A DNA stretch of 64,000 nt from an uncultured Caldimonas sp. (GTDB taxonomy: Bacteria; Pseudomonadota; Gammaproteobacteria; Burkholderiales; Burkholderiaceae), in contig NZ_CAMLJQ010000002.1 in assembly GCF_946480305.1 (NCBI RefSeq), positions 1-64,000 on the forward strand, written 5' to 3'. Numbering within the stretch: position 1 is the first letter of the stretch; the number at the start of each line of letters is the position of its first letter. This document shows positions 25,749 to 34,603 of this stretch, piece by piece. The translations under genes were made by a program, and so were the position numbers. The notes beneath the pieces were generated by a model that ran no database searches, had not been told where the DNA came from, and saw only the letters and a program-made list of their open reading frames with translations.

Positions 25749-27266
25749 ATGCAACTCTTCCTGTCTGCGGGCCTGATCCTGGTGGTGGTGCTCTGGGGTC
25801 TGCTCTCGCCCGCCACCCTCTCGCAGGTGTTCGACCTGGCGCTCGCCGGGGTCACCCGCAACTTCGGCTGGTTCTACCTGTGGGTCGTGCTGGCGCTCGT
25901 GCTGCAGGCGCTGCTGCTGGCCTTCAGCCGCTATGGCGACCTCAAGCTCGGCGGCGAGGACGACGAGCCCGAGTTCTCGATCGGCTCGTGGTTTGCGATG
26001 CTGTTCGCTGCCGGCATGGGCATCGGGCTCGTGTTCTGGGGTGTGGCCGAGCCGGTCTCGCACTACGGCACGCCACCGCCGGGCGTGTCGCCCGGCACGC
26101 CGGAGGCGGCCAATGCCGCGATGCGCTACACCTTCTTCCACTGGGGCCTGCACCCCTGGTCGGTCTACAGCGTGGTCGGTCTGGCGATCGCGTTCTTCCA
26201 GTTCCGCCGCCAGCAGCCGGTGCTCGTGAGCGCCGTCACCAGCTCGCTGCCTTGGCGTCCGATCCAGCGCCTGTCGCCGCTGTTCAACGTGCTGGCCACC
26301 GTTGCCACCGCCTTCGGCGTAGCCGCCTCGCTCGGCATCGGCTCGCTGCAGATCAACAGCGGCCTGAACGCCGTGTTCGGGCTGCCGGTGGGCACGGGCT
26401 GGCAACTGGCGATCATCGCCGTCACCACGGCCTTGTTCCTCGCGTCGGCGGTCAGCGGCGTCGAGCGCGGCATCAAGTGGCTGTCGAGCGGCAACCTGGT
26501 GCTGGCCGGGGCGTTGTCGCTGCTGGTGCTCGCGCTCGGGCCCACGGTGGCCATCATCGACACCTTCACCAGCACGCTCGGGTCTTACCTCAGCGAGTTC
26601 GTGCGCATGAGCCTGCGCATGACGCCCTTCCGGGACAGCAGCTGGGTCGGCAACTGGACGATCTTCTACTGGGCCTGGTGGGTCTCGTGGTCGCCCTTCG
26701 TGGGACTGTTCATCGCCCGCGTCTCGCGCGGCCGCACGATCCGCGAGTTCGTGATCGGCACCGTGCTCGCGCCCACGCTCGCCGGCTTCCTGTGGTTCTC
26801 GGTGTTCGGCGGCACGGCACTGCACCTGGAGATCTTCCGCGGCGTGCCGCTGCTCGAGGCGGTCGGGGCCGACGTTTCCACCGCGTTGTTCGTGATGTTC
26901 GACGCGCTGCCGCTGGGCACGCTGATGTCGGTCGCCGCGACGGTGCTGGTGCTGGTCTTCTTCGTCACCTCGGGCGATTCCGCCACGCTGGTGCTCGGCA
27001 TGATGAGTTCCGGCGGGCGGCCCGACCCGAGCACCCGGGTGAAGCTGGTCTGGGGCGCGCTGGTCGCAGCGATTGCAGCCAGCCTGCTGGTGACCGGCGG
27101 CGTGCAGGCCGTGCAGACCGCCACCATCGTCTTCGCGTTGCCGTTCACCGGGGTGATCGTGCTGATGGCGCTGGCCCTGTGGTTGGGCGTGCGGCACGAC
27201 TGGCGCGAGGAGCAGCGGCGCGAACGCGAGCTGCGCCGGCGCATGCGCGAGATGGTGTCACGGTGA
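25749..27266 (+). CDS. BCCT-family betaine/carnitine/choline transporter
   Basis: Predicted 505-residue inner-membrane transporter with about twelve hydrophobic segments. BCCT signatures: AAGMGIGLVFWGVAEPVSHY near residue 85, and the WTIFYWAWWVSWSPFVGLFI segment followed by ARVSRGRTIREFVIG. It takes up quaternary amines such as glycine betaine; the substrate is not specified by sequence. The C-terminal tail is highly charged (REEQRRERELRRRMREMVSR), as in osmosensing members, but short. AAAGGA precedes the ATG. It follows a MocR regulator. Confidence 0.92.
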   Translation: MQLFLSAGLILVVVLWGLLSPATLSQVFDLALAGVTRNFGWFYLWVVLALVLQALLLAFSRYGDLKLGGEDDEPEFSIGSWFAMLFAAGMGIGLVFWGVAEPVSHYGTPPPGVSPGTPEAANAAMRYTFFHWGLHPWSVYSVVGLAIAFFQFRRQQPVLVSAVTSSLPWRPIQRLSPLFNVLATVATAFGVAASLGIGSLQINSGLNAVFGLPVGTGWQLAIIAVTTALFLASAVSGVERGIKWLSSGNLVLAGALSLLVLALGPTVAIIDTFTSTLGSYLSEFVRMSLRMTPFRDSSWVGNWTIFYWAWWVSWSPFVGLFIARVSRGRTIREFVIGTVLAPTLAGFLWFSVFGGTALHLEIFRGVPLLEAVGADVSTALFVMFDALPLGTLMSVAATVLVLVFFVTSGDSATLVLGMMSSGGRPDPSTRVKLVWGALVAAIAASLLVTGGVQAVQTATIVFALPFTGVIVLMALALWLGVRHDWREEQRRERELRRRMREMVSR

Positions 27267-27308
27267 TGCGGCGGCGCGCCATGCAGCGCCGCTCGCCTCG
27301 CGACCGCT

Positions 27309-27815
27309 TCAGGCGAGGGCCGGCCGCGCCCCGCGTGCGGCATGCCACATCGCCATGCCGCGCCCCAGGAACAGGCCGCTGAACAGGCCGTAGGCCAGGC
27401 CGACGCCCATGCCGAACATCGGCGCCGCCTTCAGCGCTGGCTGCGTGGCGATGAGCGCGCCGACCGTGAACCGCGTGGCAAAGATCGCGAGGATCAGGAC
27501 CAGAGGCATCCAGCTCCCCGGTACATGAAGCCGGCGCTCGGCAGCCCGCCACACGATCCCCGACCACATGCCGCCGAGGTGAGCCACGCCGGCCGCCGCC
27601 GCCAGGCCCGCGGCCCAGGTCAACAAGGCCGCTGACGGCGCACCAAAGGCCGAGGTCACGGCCACGAACGACAGGCCCACCATGACCAGCGGGACGATGG
27701 TGGCGCGCGGCAGCGCAATCGAGCGGTCCCGGCGCTGCGACACGCCCAGCGCGACAAGACCTGCGAGCAGCGGCCACACCCACAGGGGAGCTTTCTGGGC
27801 GATCTGGATCAACAT
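27309..27815 (-). CDS. Hypothetical four- to five-segment membrane protein (DUF6622-like)
   Basis: Predicted 168-residue protein with hydrophobic segments at about 11-26, 40-60, 62-85, 100-120 and 128-150. It starts MLIQIAQKAPLWVWPLLAGL, which resembles a small family of uncharacterised membrane proteins often labelled DUF6622; that family name is from memory and not checked. GAAGGA precedes the ATG at 27815. Convergent with the BCCT gene. Confidence 0.7.
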   Translation of the reverse strand: MLIQIAQKAPLWVWPLLAGLVALGVSQRRDRSIALPRATIVPLVMVGLSFVAVTSAFGAPSAALLTWAAGLAAAAGVAHLGGMWSGIVWRAAERRLHVPGSWMPLVLILAIFATRFTVGALIATQPALKAAPMFGMGVGLAYGLFSGLFLGRGMAMWHAARGARPALA

Positions 27816-28036
27816 GGCGGGGTTCCTTCAAATGAGTGGTCGATGGCCGCACTGTGCCGGTGCGACACCGGCCGCGCAGCCCGGATGCGACGAAATGCAG
27901 CGGTGCGGCGCGAAATGCAGACCGCCGACCGCCGGACGCGAGCGCGGCGACCGGCTGGCGTCCAACCGATGGCGACCGCATGCGCCGGCATCGTGATGGC
28001 ATGGTGGAATGGAGCCCCCGCACCACGAGGCCCACG

Positions 28037-28369
28037 ATGAGCACTCCCGCCCGCACCCCCGAACCGCCCTACTACGCCGTCATCTTCACCAGCCTGCGCA
28101 CGCCCGGCGACGACGGCTATGGCGACATGGCCGATCGCATGGTGGCGCTGGCCGCCGAGCAGCCGGGTTTCCTGGGCGTGGAAAGCGCCCGCGGCACCGA
28201 CGGGCTGGGGATCACGGTCTCGTACTGGCGCTCGCTCGAAGACATTGCAGCCTGGAAGGCACACGTCGAACACCGCGAAGCGCAGCGGTTGGGCCACCAG
28301 AAGTGGTACGCACAGTTCGAGCTGCGCGTGGCCAAGGTCGAAAGCGCGCGCAGCAAGCCCCCTCGTTGA
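28037..28369 (+). CDS. Antibiotic biosynthesis monooxygenase (ABM) domain protein
   Basis: Predicted 110-residue dimeric ferredoxin-like protein. Typical features are YYAVIFTSLRT at the start, the ERMVALA-like helix (DRMVALAAEQPGFLGVES), and YWRSLEDIAAWKAHVEHREA with QRLGHQKWY following. ABM proteins include small cofactor-free oxygenases and haem-degrading enzymes; no specific role can be given. The 221 bases upstream hold no gene. Confidence 0.85.
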   Translation: MSTPARTPEPPYYAVIFTSLRTPGDDGYGDMADRMVALAAEQPGFLGVESARGTDGLGITVSYWRSLEDIAAWKAHVEHREAQRLGHQKWYAQFELRVAKVESARSKPPR

Positions 28370-28424
28370 AACAGGGAGGCCGGTCCGCATAAAGTGACGG
28401 CCTCGCCACTGCGGGGCAATTTCG

Positions 28425-29204
28425 ATGCGCCTGGCCCTCATCTCCGACATCCACGGCAACCTGCCGGCCCTCGAAGCGGTGCTGGCCGACATGGCCACTG
28501 CCTCGGTCGACGCGACGATCAACCTCGGCGACATCCTCTCCGGCCCGCTCTGGCCGGTCGAAACCGCCGAGCGGCTGATGGCCCTCGACCTGCCGACCAT
28601 CCGCGGCAACCACGAGCGGCAGGTGCTGCGACCGCTCGACGGCATGGGCGCCTCCGACCGACATGCCGCCGAACGGCTGTCATCGGTGCACCGCGAATGG
28701 CTCGCGTCGCTGCCGGCGTCACTGCGATGGGCCGACGACGAGCTGCTGTGCTGCCACGGCACGCCGGCGAGCGACCTTCAGTACTTCCTCGAAACCGTGA
28801 CCTCCGATCACGGCATGCACGGCTCGCGTGGCGTGCGAGCGGCCTCCCACGATGAAGTGCTCGAGCGGGCCGGCCACGACCTCTCGGCACGCGTGATCGC
28901 CTGCGGTCACACCCACATGCCGCGAGCAATGCGGCTCGACGATGGCCGCCTCGTGGTCAACCCGGGCAGCGTGGGCCTGCCGGCCTTCGACGACGCGCAC
29001 CCGCACTTCCACGCGATGGAAACCGGGACACCGCATGCGCGCTACGCCGTGATCGAGAAGACGCCGCACGGTTGGTCCGTCCAGCTGCGCGCCGTGGCCT
29101 ACGACTGGGAAGCCGCGGCGCGGCAGGCCGAGGCCCACCACCGCGGTGACTGGGCCGATGCGCTGCGCACCGGCCGGGTGGGTCGCACCGAACGCGAGGC
29201 CTGA
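28425..29204 (+). CDS. Metallophosphoesterase (YfcE/MJ0936-like)
   Basis: Predicted 259-residue phosphoesterase. All metal-binding motifs of the family are present: DIHGN (D8, H10), GDILSGP, GNHE (RGNHERQ), CCHGTP and GHTHMP, then NPGSVGLP typical of the YfcE branch. It hydrolyses phosphodiester or phosphomonoester bonds with two divalent metals; substrate unknown. The ATG at 28425 opens directly on the first strand (MRLALISDIHGN). Confidence 0.88.
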   Translation: MRLALISDIHGNLPALEAVLADMATASVDATINLGDILSGPLWPVETAERLMALDLPTIRGNHERQVLRPLDGMGASDRHAAERLSSVHREWLASLPASLRWADDELLCCHGTPASDLQYFLETVTSDHGMHGSRGVRAASHDEVLERAGHDLSARVIACGHTHMPRAMRLDDGRLVVNPGSVGLPAFDDAHPHFHAMETGTPHARYAVIEKTPHGWSVQLRAVAYDWEAAARQAEAHHRGDWADALRTGRVGRTEREA

Positions 29205-29226
29205 GAAGCGGCTCGCGCTCGCGCGC

Positions 29227-29871
29227 TCACTTGCGCGCGATGTGGAAGTTGAACTCGTGCGTGCCGAGTGCGCTCCACAGTCGCAACCACACCGGCAGCA
29301 GCGACTCGGTGCCGCGCGCGGTGCTCAGGTCTCCGAGGTCGATCGGCGCCTTCCAGCCGAAGCCCTGCAGCAACTCGATCACGCGGGCCTTGGCCGCTGC
29401 ATCGTTGCCGCTGACGAACACGTCGTGATCGCCAGGCACCAGCGCCGGGTGGGTCATCAGGGCCGCGCTCATCGTGTTGAGCGTCTTCACGACGAAGCTG
29501 CGCGGCAGCAGCGCCTGCACCGCCTCGGCCAGCGACCGGTCGTTGCTGAGGAACAGCGTCGGCGGCATGCCCTTCGAGAAGTCGAGCGGGTTGGCGATGT
29601 CGATCAGCACCTTGCCGGCCAGCGGCTCGACCAGCGTTTCCAGCACCGGCAGCGTGGCCGCACCTTGCAGCGCATTGATCACGATCTCCCCGAATGCGGC
29701 CGCATCGGCAAAGCTGCCCTGCGACGCGCGCGGACCAGCCTGTGACGCCCACGTCACCGCCTTGTCGTTGCCTGCCGTGCGCGAGCCCATCTTCACCTCG
29801 TGCCCGAGCGACACCAGCTTGCTTGCCAGCGCTTCGCCCACCATGCCGGTTCCCAGTACGCCAAATTTCAT
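29227..29871 (-). CDS. NADPH-dependent F420-reductase-like oxidoreductase
   Basis: Predicted 214-residue protein of the NADP_oxidored (F420-dependent NADP reductase-like) family. It begins MKFGVLGTGMVGEALASKLV, with GxGxxG Rossmann motif, then GHEVKMGSR for NADP binding, and IDIANPLDF and VKTLNTMSA further on. Such proteins in proteobacteria use NADPH with unknown partner; F420 itself is not expected. ATG 29871 is preferred over 29877 because GGAGAG lies 8 bases upstream of it. Divergent from a LysR regulator, its likely controller. Confidence 0.87.
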   Translation of the reverse strand: MKFGVLGTGMVGEALASKLVSLGHEVKMGSRTAGNDKAVTWASQAGPRASQGSFADAAAFGEIVINALQGAATLPVLETLVEPLAGKVLIDIANPLDFSKGMPPTLFLSNDRSLAEAVQALLPRSFVVKTLNTMSAALMTHPALVPGDHDVFVSGNDAAAKARVIELLQGFGWKAPIDLGDLSTARGTESLLPVWLRLWSALGTHEFNFHIARK

Positions 29872-29935
29872 GTTCATCTCTCCATGTGTTGCGGGTTGCG
29901 ATGAGGTGAAGTCTCGGCGCGCGAGCTTTATTCGT

Positions 29936-29951
29936 CCAATCGAATGATTGG
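29936..29951. promoter_or_regulatory. Candidate LysR operator, CCAATC-N4-GATTGG
   Basis: Perfect 6-bp inverted repeat with a 4-base spacer, 15 bases before the LysR ATG and 64 bases from the divergent oxidoreductase start. Its position suits autoregulation and activation of the divergent gene. Confidence 0.55.
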
Positions 29952-29966
29952 ATTCACAATATCCAC

Positions 29967-30893
29967 ATGGCAGATATCCGATCGATCGACGTTCCGTTGC
30001 TGCGGGCCTTCGATGCGTTGATGCGCGAGCGCAGCGTGTCGCGTGCAGCGCTGCGCCTGCACCTCAGCCAGCCGGCGACGAGTGCGCTGCTCTCGAGGCT
30101 GCGTGACCTCTTCAGCGACCCGTTGTTCGTGCGCACCTCGGGCGGGGTCGTGCCGACGCCACGCGCCGAGGCGCTGGCAGAGCCGGTGCGCAAGGTGCTG
30201 GCCGACCTGCAGGCACTGCTGGAGCCGGCGCAGAGCTTCCACCCCGACACCAGCGACCGCACCTTCCATGTCGCCGCCAACGACTACATCACCGCGACGC
30301 TGCTGGGGCCGCTGGCCGCCAAACTGATGAGCACCGCGCCCCGCATACGGCTCGCGCTGGTGCTGCCCGACATGGCGACGCTGCCGCAACGGGTGGCCTC
30401 CGGCGAGGTGGATGTTGCATTGCTGCGCCGGGGCCGCCCGGCGCCCGGGCTGAAGCGGCACACGCTGTTCGACGAAGACTTCGTGCTGGCGCTCGAACGC
30501 TCGCACCCGCTGGCGCGCAAGAGGCGGCTGCGACCCGCCGACCTGGCCGGCGTGCCCCACGTGTTCGTCAGCCCCACCGATGCCAGCTTTTCCGGCGCGG
30601 CCGACGAAGCACTGCGCGCCGCCGGCGTCGAGCGCTTCGTGCAGTTGTCGGTGGCCCAGTTCGGCGCCGCGGTCGACGTCATCGAGCGCGGCGGCCATGC
30701 CGCCGTGCTGCCACGCCGCGTGGCGCATGCGCACGCCCACCGCGTCGCCATCCGCCCGCTGCCGTTCGAGATGCCCGGCTTCTCGATGGACTGGGTCATC
30801 CATCCGCGCAGTGCCGAGGACGCAGGCCTGCGCTGGCTGCAACAGGAGATGCAGTTGGCCGCCGACCAGTTGCTCAGCCCGCCGAAACGATGA
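29967..30893 (+). CDS. LysR-family transcriptional regulator
   Basis: Predicted 308-residue regulator. The N-terminal helix-turn-helix reads VPLLRAFDALMRERSVSRAA then RLHLSQPATSALLSRLRDLF and DPLFVRT, as in NodD/LinR-type LysR proteins. Residues 90-300 form the periplasmic-binding-like effector domain (DRTFHVAANDYITATLL). Divergent from the NADPH oxidoreductase with a short intergenic palindrome. Confidence 0.92.
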   Translation: MADIRSIDVPLLRAFDALMRERSVSRAALRLHLSQPATSALLSRLRDLFSDPLFVRTSGGVVPTPRAEALAEPVRKVLADLQALLEPAQSFHPDTSDRTFHVAANDYITATLLGPLAAKLMSTAPRIRLALVLPDMATLPQRVASGEVDVALLRRGRPAPGLKRHTLFDEDFVLALERSHPLARKRRLRPADLAGVPHVFVSPTDASFSGAADEALRAAGVERFVQLSVAQFGAAVDVIERGGHAAVLPRRVAHAHAHRVAIRPLPFEMPGFSMDWVIHPRSAEDAGLRWLQQEMQLAADQLLSPPKR

Positions 30894-30945
30894 ACCTGCG
30901 GACAACCACATGCCGGCCCGCCGCCGCTGGCCCTACCATCGCGCC

Positions 30946-31335
30946 ATGAATCCATGGATCGGCTGGGCGCTGGCCATTGCAGCGCTGGGAGTGGGGTGGC
31001 TGAGCTACGGCTGGCAGGGCCTGCTCTTCTCGGGCAGCTTCATCGTTTTCTGGCTGCTGCTGCAGTTCAACAAGGCGGTGCGCGTGATGCGCAGCGCGGG
31101 CGGCGCGCCGATCGGCTACATCGACAGCGCGGTGATGCTGAACGCCAAGCTCAAGCCCGGCATGCGGATGATGGAAGTCGTGATGCTGACCCGCAGCCTC
31201 GGCCAGCGGGTCAGCGAGTCGCCCGAGCAGTACCGCTGGACCGACCCGGGCGGCTCGCGCGTGACGCTGGAAATGCGAGGCGGCCGGCTGGCGGAGTGGA
31301 CGCTGTGGCGGCCGCCGCAGGACGAGGCGGCATAG
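30946..31335 (+). CDS. Conserved hypothetical membrane protein
   Basis: Predicted 129-residue protein. Two hydrophobic segments at about 3-20 and 24-43 (IGWALAIAALGVGWLSYGW; FSGSFIVFWLLLQFNKAVRV) are followed by a soluble beta-rich part ending RVTLEMRGGRLAEWTLWR. I recall similar Burkholderiales proteins, some labelled glycerate kinase in databases, but nothing here supports a kinase. It follows the LysR gene in the same direction. Function unknown. Confidence 0.7.
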   Translation: MNPWIGWALAIAALGVGWLSYGWQGLLFSGSFIVFWLLLQFNKAVRVMRSAGGAPIGYIDSAVMLNAKLKPGMRMMEVVMLTRSLGQRVSESPEQYRWTDPGGSRVTLEMRGGRLAEWTLWRPPQDEAA

Positions 31336-31347
31336 AGCCGCCCCTCT

Positions 31348-31920
31348 TCACTCGGCAACCACGAGCCGGCGTACGCGCGAGTCGGCGTCGATTTCCTTCA
31401 CACGGTCGTTCGCGTCGAACACCACCTGGAATTCCTCGAAGCTGTCGAGCCAGAAGCGCCACACCTTCGCGTCCAGCTGAGGGTTCTCGCTGCTGACCGG
31501 ATAGCCGACGGCCATCAAGACCTGCTCGCGCGTCATGCCCGTCATCAGCTGGGCATTCGTGATCGCGTCCCGGATCTTGGGCGGGAACTTGGCGATCTTC
31601 GCCTTCGGGTCTTCCGCAACCACATACCGCTTGGCAAACGCTTCCATCGACAGATCGCGGCTGTAGTCGTTGCCCAGTGCCTGCTTGGTGTCACCGGCAA
31701 CGTCGACATAGGCGCGGTAGCGCCCATAGCCGGTGACCTTCAACGGCGTGCCGACGGGCACGATACGCTTGCCGGCTTCGGCATAGTTGATGTCGCTGAT
31801 CCACTTGCCGTCGGTGCGCATGTTGCAGCAGAGGTAGCCCTCGAACGGGGCGGGATCGGCGGCAAAGGCGGCGGAACTTGCTGCGACCAGGGCGGCGGAC
31901 AGCGCCAGACGAATGAACAT
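31348..31920 (-). CDS. Hypothetical exported protein
   Basis: Predicted 190-residue protein with a signal peptide (FIRLALSAALVAASSAAFA, cleavage before ADPAPFEG). The mature part has a CC pair in GYLCCNMRTDGKWISDINY and a C-terminal part with TREQVLMAVGYPVSSENP and FQVVFDANDRVKEI, which recalls the SmpA/BamE fold where a GxT/S-xxQV helix is followed by a hairpin. The RBS GGAGGG is well placed before ATG 31920. No named family is assigned. Divergent from a metallophosphoesterase gene. Confidence 0.75.
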   Translation of the reverse strand: MFIRLALSAALVAASSAAFAADPAPFEGYLCCNMRTDGKWISDINYAEAGKRIVPVGTPLKVTGYGRYRAYVDVAGDTKQALGNDYSRDLSMEAFAKRYVVAEDPKAKIAKFPPKIRDAITNAQLMTGMTREQVLMAVGYPVSSENPQLDAKVWRFWLDSFEEFQVVFDANDRVKEIDADSRVRRLVVAE

Positions 31921-32018
31921 GGAGACCCTCCAGAGGATGCCTTGGATCGTTGATTGCACGCCCGGTGCGTGCAGGCGGCGATTATGCTGACGACCGCTTC
32001 GCCCATCACCCCCTGTTC

Positions 32019-32855
32019 ATGCGCCTCCAACTGCTGTCCGACCTCCACCTCGAAAGCCAGCCCGGCTTCGTCGCCGAAGCCGCTCCGGGGGCGGACGTGC
32101 TGGTGCTGGCCGGCGACATCGGCTCGTACCAACGCGGCTCGAAGTTGCAGGAACCGGACTTCGGGCTCGGCCGCTTCTCGCCACGGCGAGGAGGGCCCTG
32201 GCCCACCGTGTTGTACATACCCGGCAACCACGAGTACGACGCGCTCGACTTCGACGAGACCCATGCCCGGCTGCGCCGGCTGTGCGATGAACTCGACATC
32301 GTCTGGCTCGAACGCGAGACCGTGGTGCTCGATGGCGTGCGTTTCGTCGGCACCACCCTGTGGGCGGACTTCGACGCGCTGGGGGGCCGCGACACGACGG
32401 CCCTGCTGAAGCAGCGCGAGAAGGCCTTTCGGGCTGCGAACTACTACCTGAGCCGCAACACCAGCCTGCGCGCAGGCCAGCCGATGCTGGCAGACGCGAT
32501 GCGCGAGCTGGGTCTCGCGTGCCAGTCGTGGCTGGCGCAGGCGCTGCAGCAGCCCTTCGACGGCACCACCGTGGCAGTCACTCACTTCGCACCCAGCCTG
32601 CGCAGCGCGGATCCGCGCTACGGGGTCACGCCGGCCACGGCCGGGTTCTGCAATGCCCTCGATCACCTGCTGCCATATGCCGACCTGTGGCTCCACGGTC
32701 ACCTGCACTGCCTGAACGACTACGTGGTCGAAGGCGAACTCGACGGCACGCCCTGGCGCTGCCGCGTGGTCGCCAACCCGCTCGGCTACGAGAGCAAGGG
32801 CGAGCAGGAAGGGTTTCGCGAAGGCTTCTTCGTCGACCTGCCGTTGCCGACCTGA
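32019..32855 (+). CDS. Metallophosphoesterase
   Basis: Predicted 278-residue calcineurin-like phosphoesterase. Motifs: SDLHLES (D8, H10), VLAGDIGSY, YIPGNHEYD, THFAPS and HGHLHCLND, giving all metal ligands. The long variable region in the middle, LRRLCDELDIVWLERETVVL, is typical of the branch that includes many uncharacterised proteobacterial proteins. ATG 32019 opens directly on the first strand (MRLQLLSDLHLES). Substrate unknown. Its stop lies 4 bases from the convergent PEP-CTERM gene. Confidence 0.87.
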   Translation: MRLQLLSDLHLESQPGFVAEAAPGADVLVLAGDIGSYQRGSKLQEPDFGLGRFSPRRGGPWPTVLYIPGNHEYDALDFDETHARLRRLCDELDIVWLERETVVLDGVRFVGTTLWADFDALGGRDTTALLKQREKAFRAANYYLSRNTSLRAGQPMLADAMRELGLACQSWLAQALQQPFDGTTVAVTHFAPSLRSADPRYGVTPATAGFCNALDHLLPYADLWLHGHLHCLNDYVVEGELDGTPWRCRVVANPLGYESKGEQEGFREGFFVDLPLPT

Positions 32856-32859
32856 AGGG

Positions 32860-33225
32860 TCAGACCGGGAACTTGAGAGACGGCAACACCGGGCGGCCCG
32901 CCCGGCGACGCAGCGCGATCAGCACGACCAGCGCCAGGCCCGCCAGGAAGAGCGTCCCGTTTTGAGGCTCCGGGACAGGGGACGTTTCGGCATTCAGCCC
33001 CATCGACGCGGAGGACTCCAGGGCCGGTGCGCCGTGCTGGTTCTCAGCCACCCCCTCCCACAGCGCAGGCGCCTCACGACAGGACGCGGCGGCAACGCAC
33101 GGCTCCACCCCGGCGTAGGGCCGGTACTGCAATCCGTCGGAAAAGCTCTGGGCTGCCCCAAGAGCCGGAGCAGTGCCCAGCACAAGGACAACCATCGTCC
33201 TGCTCCACGTCTGCCTGATGTCCAC
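32860..33225 (-). CDS. PEP-CTERM sorted exported protein
   Basis: Predicted 121-residue protein. An N-terminal signal peptide (VVLVLGTAPALGAAQ) and a C-terminal sorting tail are both visible: VPEP, then a hydrophobic stretch (TLFLAGLALVVLIAL), then RRR. Exosortase is expected to cleave near the PEP motif. The middle has two cysteines (CVAAASC) but no known domain. The start is GTG 33225, chosen because GGAGGAGAG lies just upstream. No exosortase is encoded in the window. Confidence 0.78.
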   Translation of the reverse strand: MDIRQTWSRTMVVLVLGTAPALGAAQSFSDGLQYRPYAGVEPCVAAASCREAPALWEGVAENQHGAPALESSASMGLNAETSPVPEPQNGTLFLAGLALVVLIALRRRAGRPVLPSLKFPV

Positions 33226-33419
33226 CGCTTGCTCTCCTCCGGCGCCATCTGGCGCTCCCCGCGAACGCCGGAGCGTAGACGATGTAACCTGTTGTTTCAA
33301 TCCCTGCGCCGAGGGGAGGCCGAGCAAGCTGCGGCGCAAGCGCCAACTTCCCGACGCTGCGTCGCGGGGCGAAAACGTAAAATCGCCGGCTTCTCGACCC
33401 AATGACTGAGGAGCCCATC

Positions 33420-34343
33420 ATGTCGATGGCTGACCGCGACGGAAAGATCTGGATGGACGGCGAGCTGGTGGACTGGCGTGACGCCAAGATCCACGTGCTG
33501 ACCCACACGCTGCACTACGGCTGCGGCGCCTTCGAAGGCGTGCGCGCCTACAACACGGCCCAGGGCACCGCGATCTTCCGGCTGCGCGAACACACCGAGC
33601 GACTGTTCAACAGCGCCAAGATCCTGCGCATGAAGATCCCTTTCACCATCGACCAGGTGATGGAAGCGCAACGCGAGGTGGTGCGCGTCAACAAGCTGGA
33701 AAGCTGCTACATCCGCCCGCTGACCTGGATCGGCTCCGAGAAGCTGGGCGTGAGCCCCAAGGGCAACAAGATCCACCTGATGATCGCGGCCTGGTCGTGG
33801 GGCGCCTACCTGGGTGAAGAGGGCTTGAAGCGCGGCATCCGCGTGAAGACCTCCAGCTACACGCGCCACCACGTCAACATCACGATGACGCAGGCCAAAA
33901 CGGTGTCGAACTACACCAACTCCATCCTCGCCAACATGGAAGCCACCGACGACGGCTACGACGAGGCACTGCTGCTGGACGCGTCCGGCTTCGTCTCCGA
34001 AGGCGCGGGCGAGAACCTGTTCGTCATCAAGAACGGTGTGGTGTACACGCCTGATCTCTCGGCCGGCGCGCTGAACGGCATCACGCGCAACACGATCTTC
34101 GCGATCTGCGCCGACCTGGGCCTGAAGATCGTCGAGAAGCGCATCACGCGCGACGAGGTCTACATCGCCGACGAGGCCTTCTTCACCGGCACGGCCGCCG
34201 AGGTGACGCCGATCCGCGAGCTGGACCGCATCGAGATCGGCGCCGGCCAGCGCGGCCCGCTGACCGAGAAGATCCAGAGCGCCTTCTTCGACATCGTCAA
34301 CGGCCGCAACGCGAAGTACGCCGAGTGGCTCAGCAAGGTTTGA
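33420..34343 (+). CDS. ilvE: Branched-chain amino acid aminotransferase
   Basis: Predicted 307-residue fold-type IV PLP enzyme that interconverts Leu, Ile, Val and their 2-oxo acids. The cofactor lysine is K160 in TQAKTVSNYTNS. The LHYGCGAFEGVRAY and ASGFVSEGAGENLFVI segments and EAFFTGTAAEVTPI near the end are typical of IlvE. Start ATG 33420 has GAGGAG 7 bases upstream; a second ATG at 33402 lacks one. It lies 13 bases ahead of a zinc-finger gene, suggesting an operon. Confidence 0.95.
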   Translation: MSMADRDGKIWMDGELVDWRDAKIHVLTHTLHYGCGAFEGVRAYNTAQGTAIFRLREHTERLFNSAKILRMKIPFTIDQVMEAQREVVRVNKLESCYIRPLTWIGSEKLGVSPKGNKIHLMIAAWSWGAYLGEEGLKRGIRVKTSSYTRHHVNITMTQAKTVSNYTNSILANMEATDDGYDEALLLDASGFVSEGAGENLFVIKNGVVYTPDLSAGALNGITRNTIFAICADLGLKIVEKRITRDEVYIADEAFFTGTAAEVTPIRELDRIEIGAGQRGPLTEKIQSAFFDIVNGRNAKYAEWLSKV

Positions 34344-34356
34344 CCGAGGCAACACG

Positions 34357-34578
34357 ATGAGCAGCAGTGAACCGAAGAGTTTCGTGAAGTCGGTGGTGGA
34401 AGTCACCGCGAAGGACCTGCAGGGCCACGGCGCGGTGTTCTGCCCCAACCCCAAGATGCCGCTGTGGAGCAACCACCCCCGGGTGTTCCTGCAGGTGACG
34501 GATGCGGGCGAGGCGCGCTGCCCTTACTGCGGCACGGTCTATCGCCTGAAGGCCGGCGAAAAGGTGCACGGCCATTGA
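34357..34578 (+). CDS. CHCC-type zinc-finger protein
   Basis: Predicted 73-residue protein with the zf-CHCC arrangement: a Cys in AVFCPNP, a His in SNHPRV and CPYCGTVYRL. It resembles the small zinc-binding subunit of complex I (NDUFS6-like) and many stand-alone bacterial proteins next to ilvE. Function is unknown. Co-oriented and close to ilvE. Confidence 0.88.
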   Translation: MSSSEPKSFVKSVVEVTAKDLQGHGAVFCPNPKMPLWSNHPRVFLQVTDAGEARCPYCGTVYRLKAGEKVHGH

Positions 34579-34603
34579 GCGTCGCCGCGGCGGGAGGGTG
34601 CGC

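Noticed and set aside
27267..27308. Terminator between the BCCT and convergent membrane protein genes
   Set aside because: A 7-bp GCGGCGC/GCGCCGC stem is present but no T-run follows on either strand.
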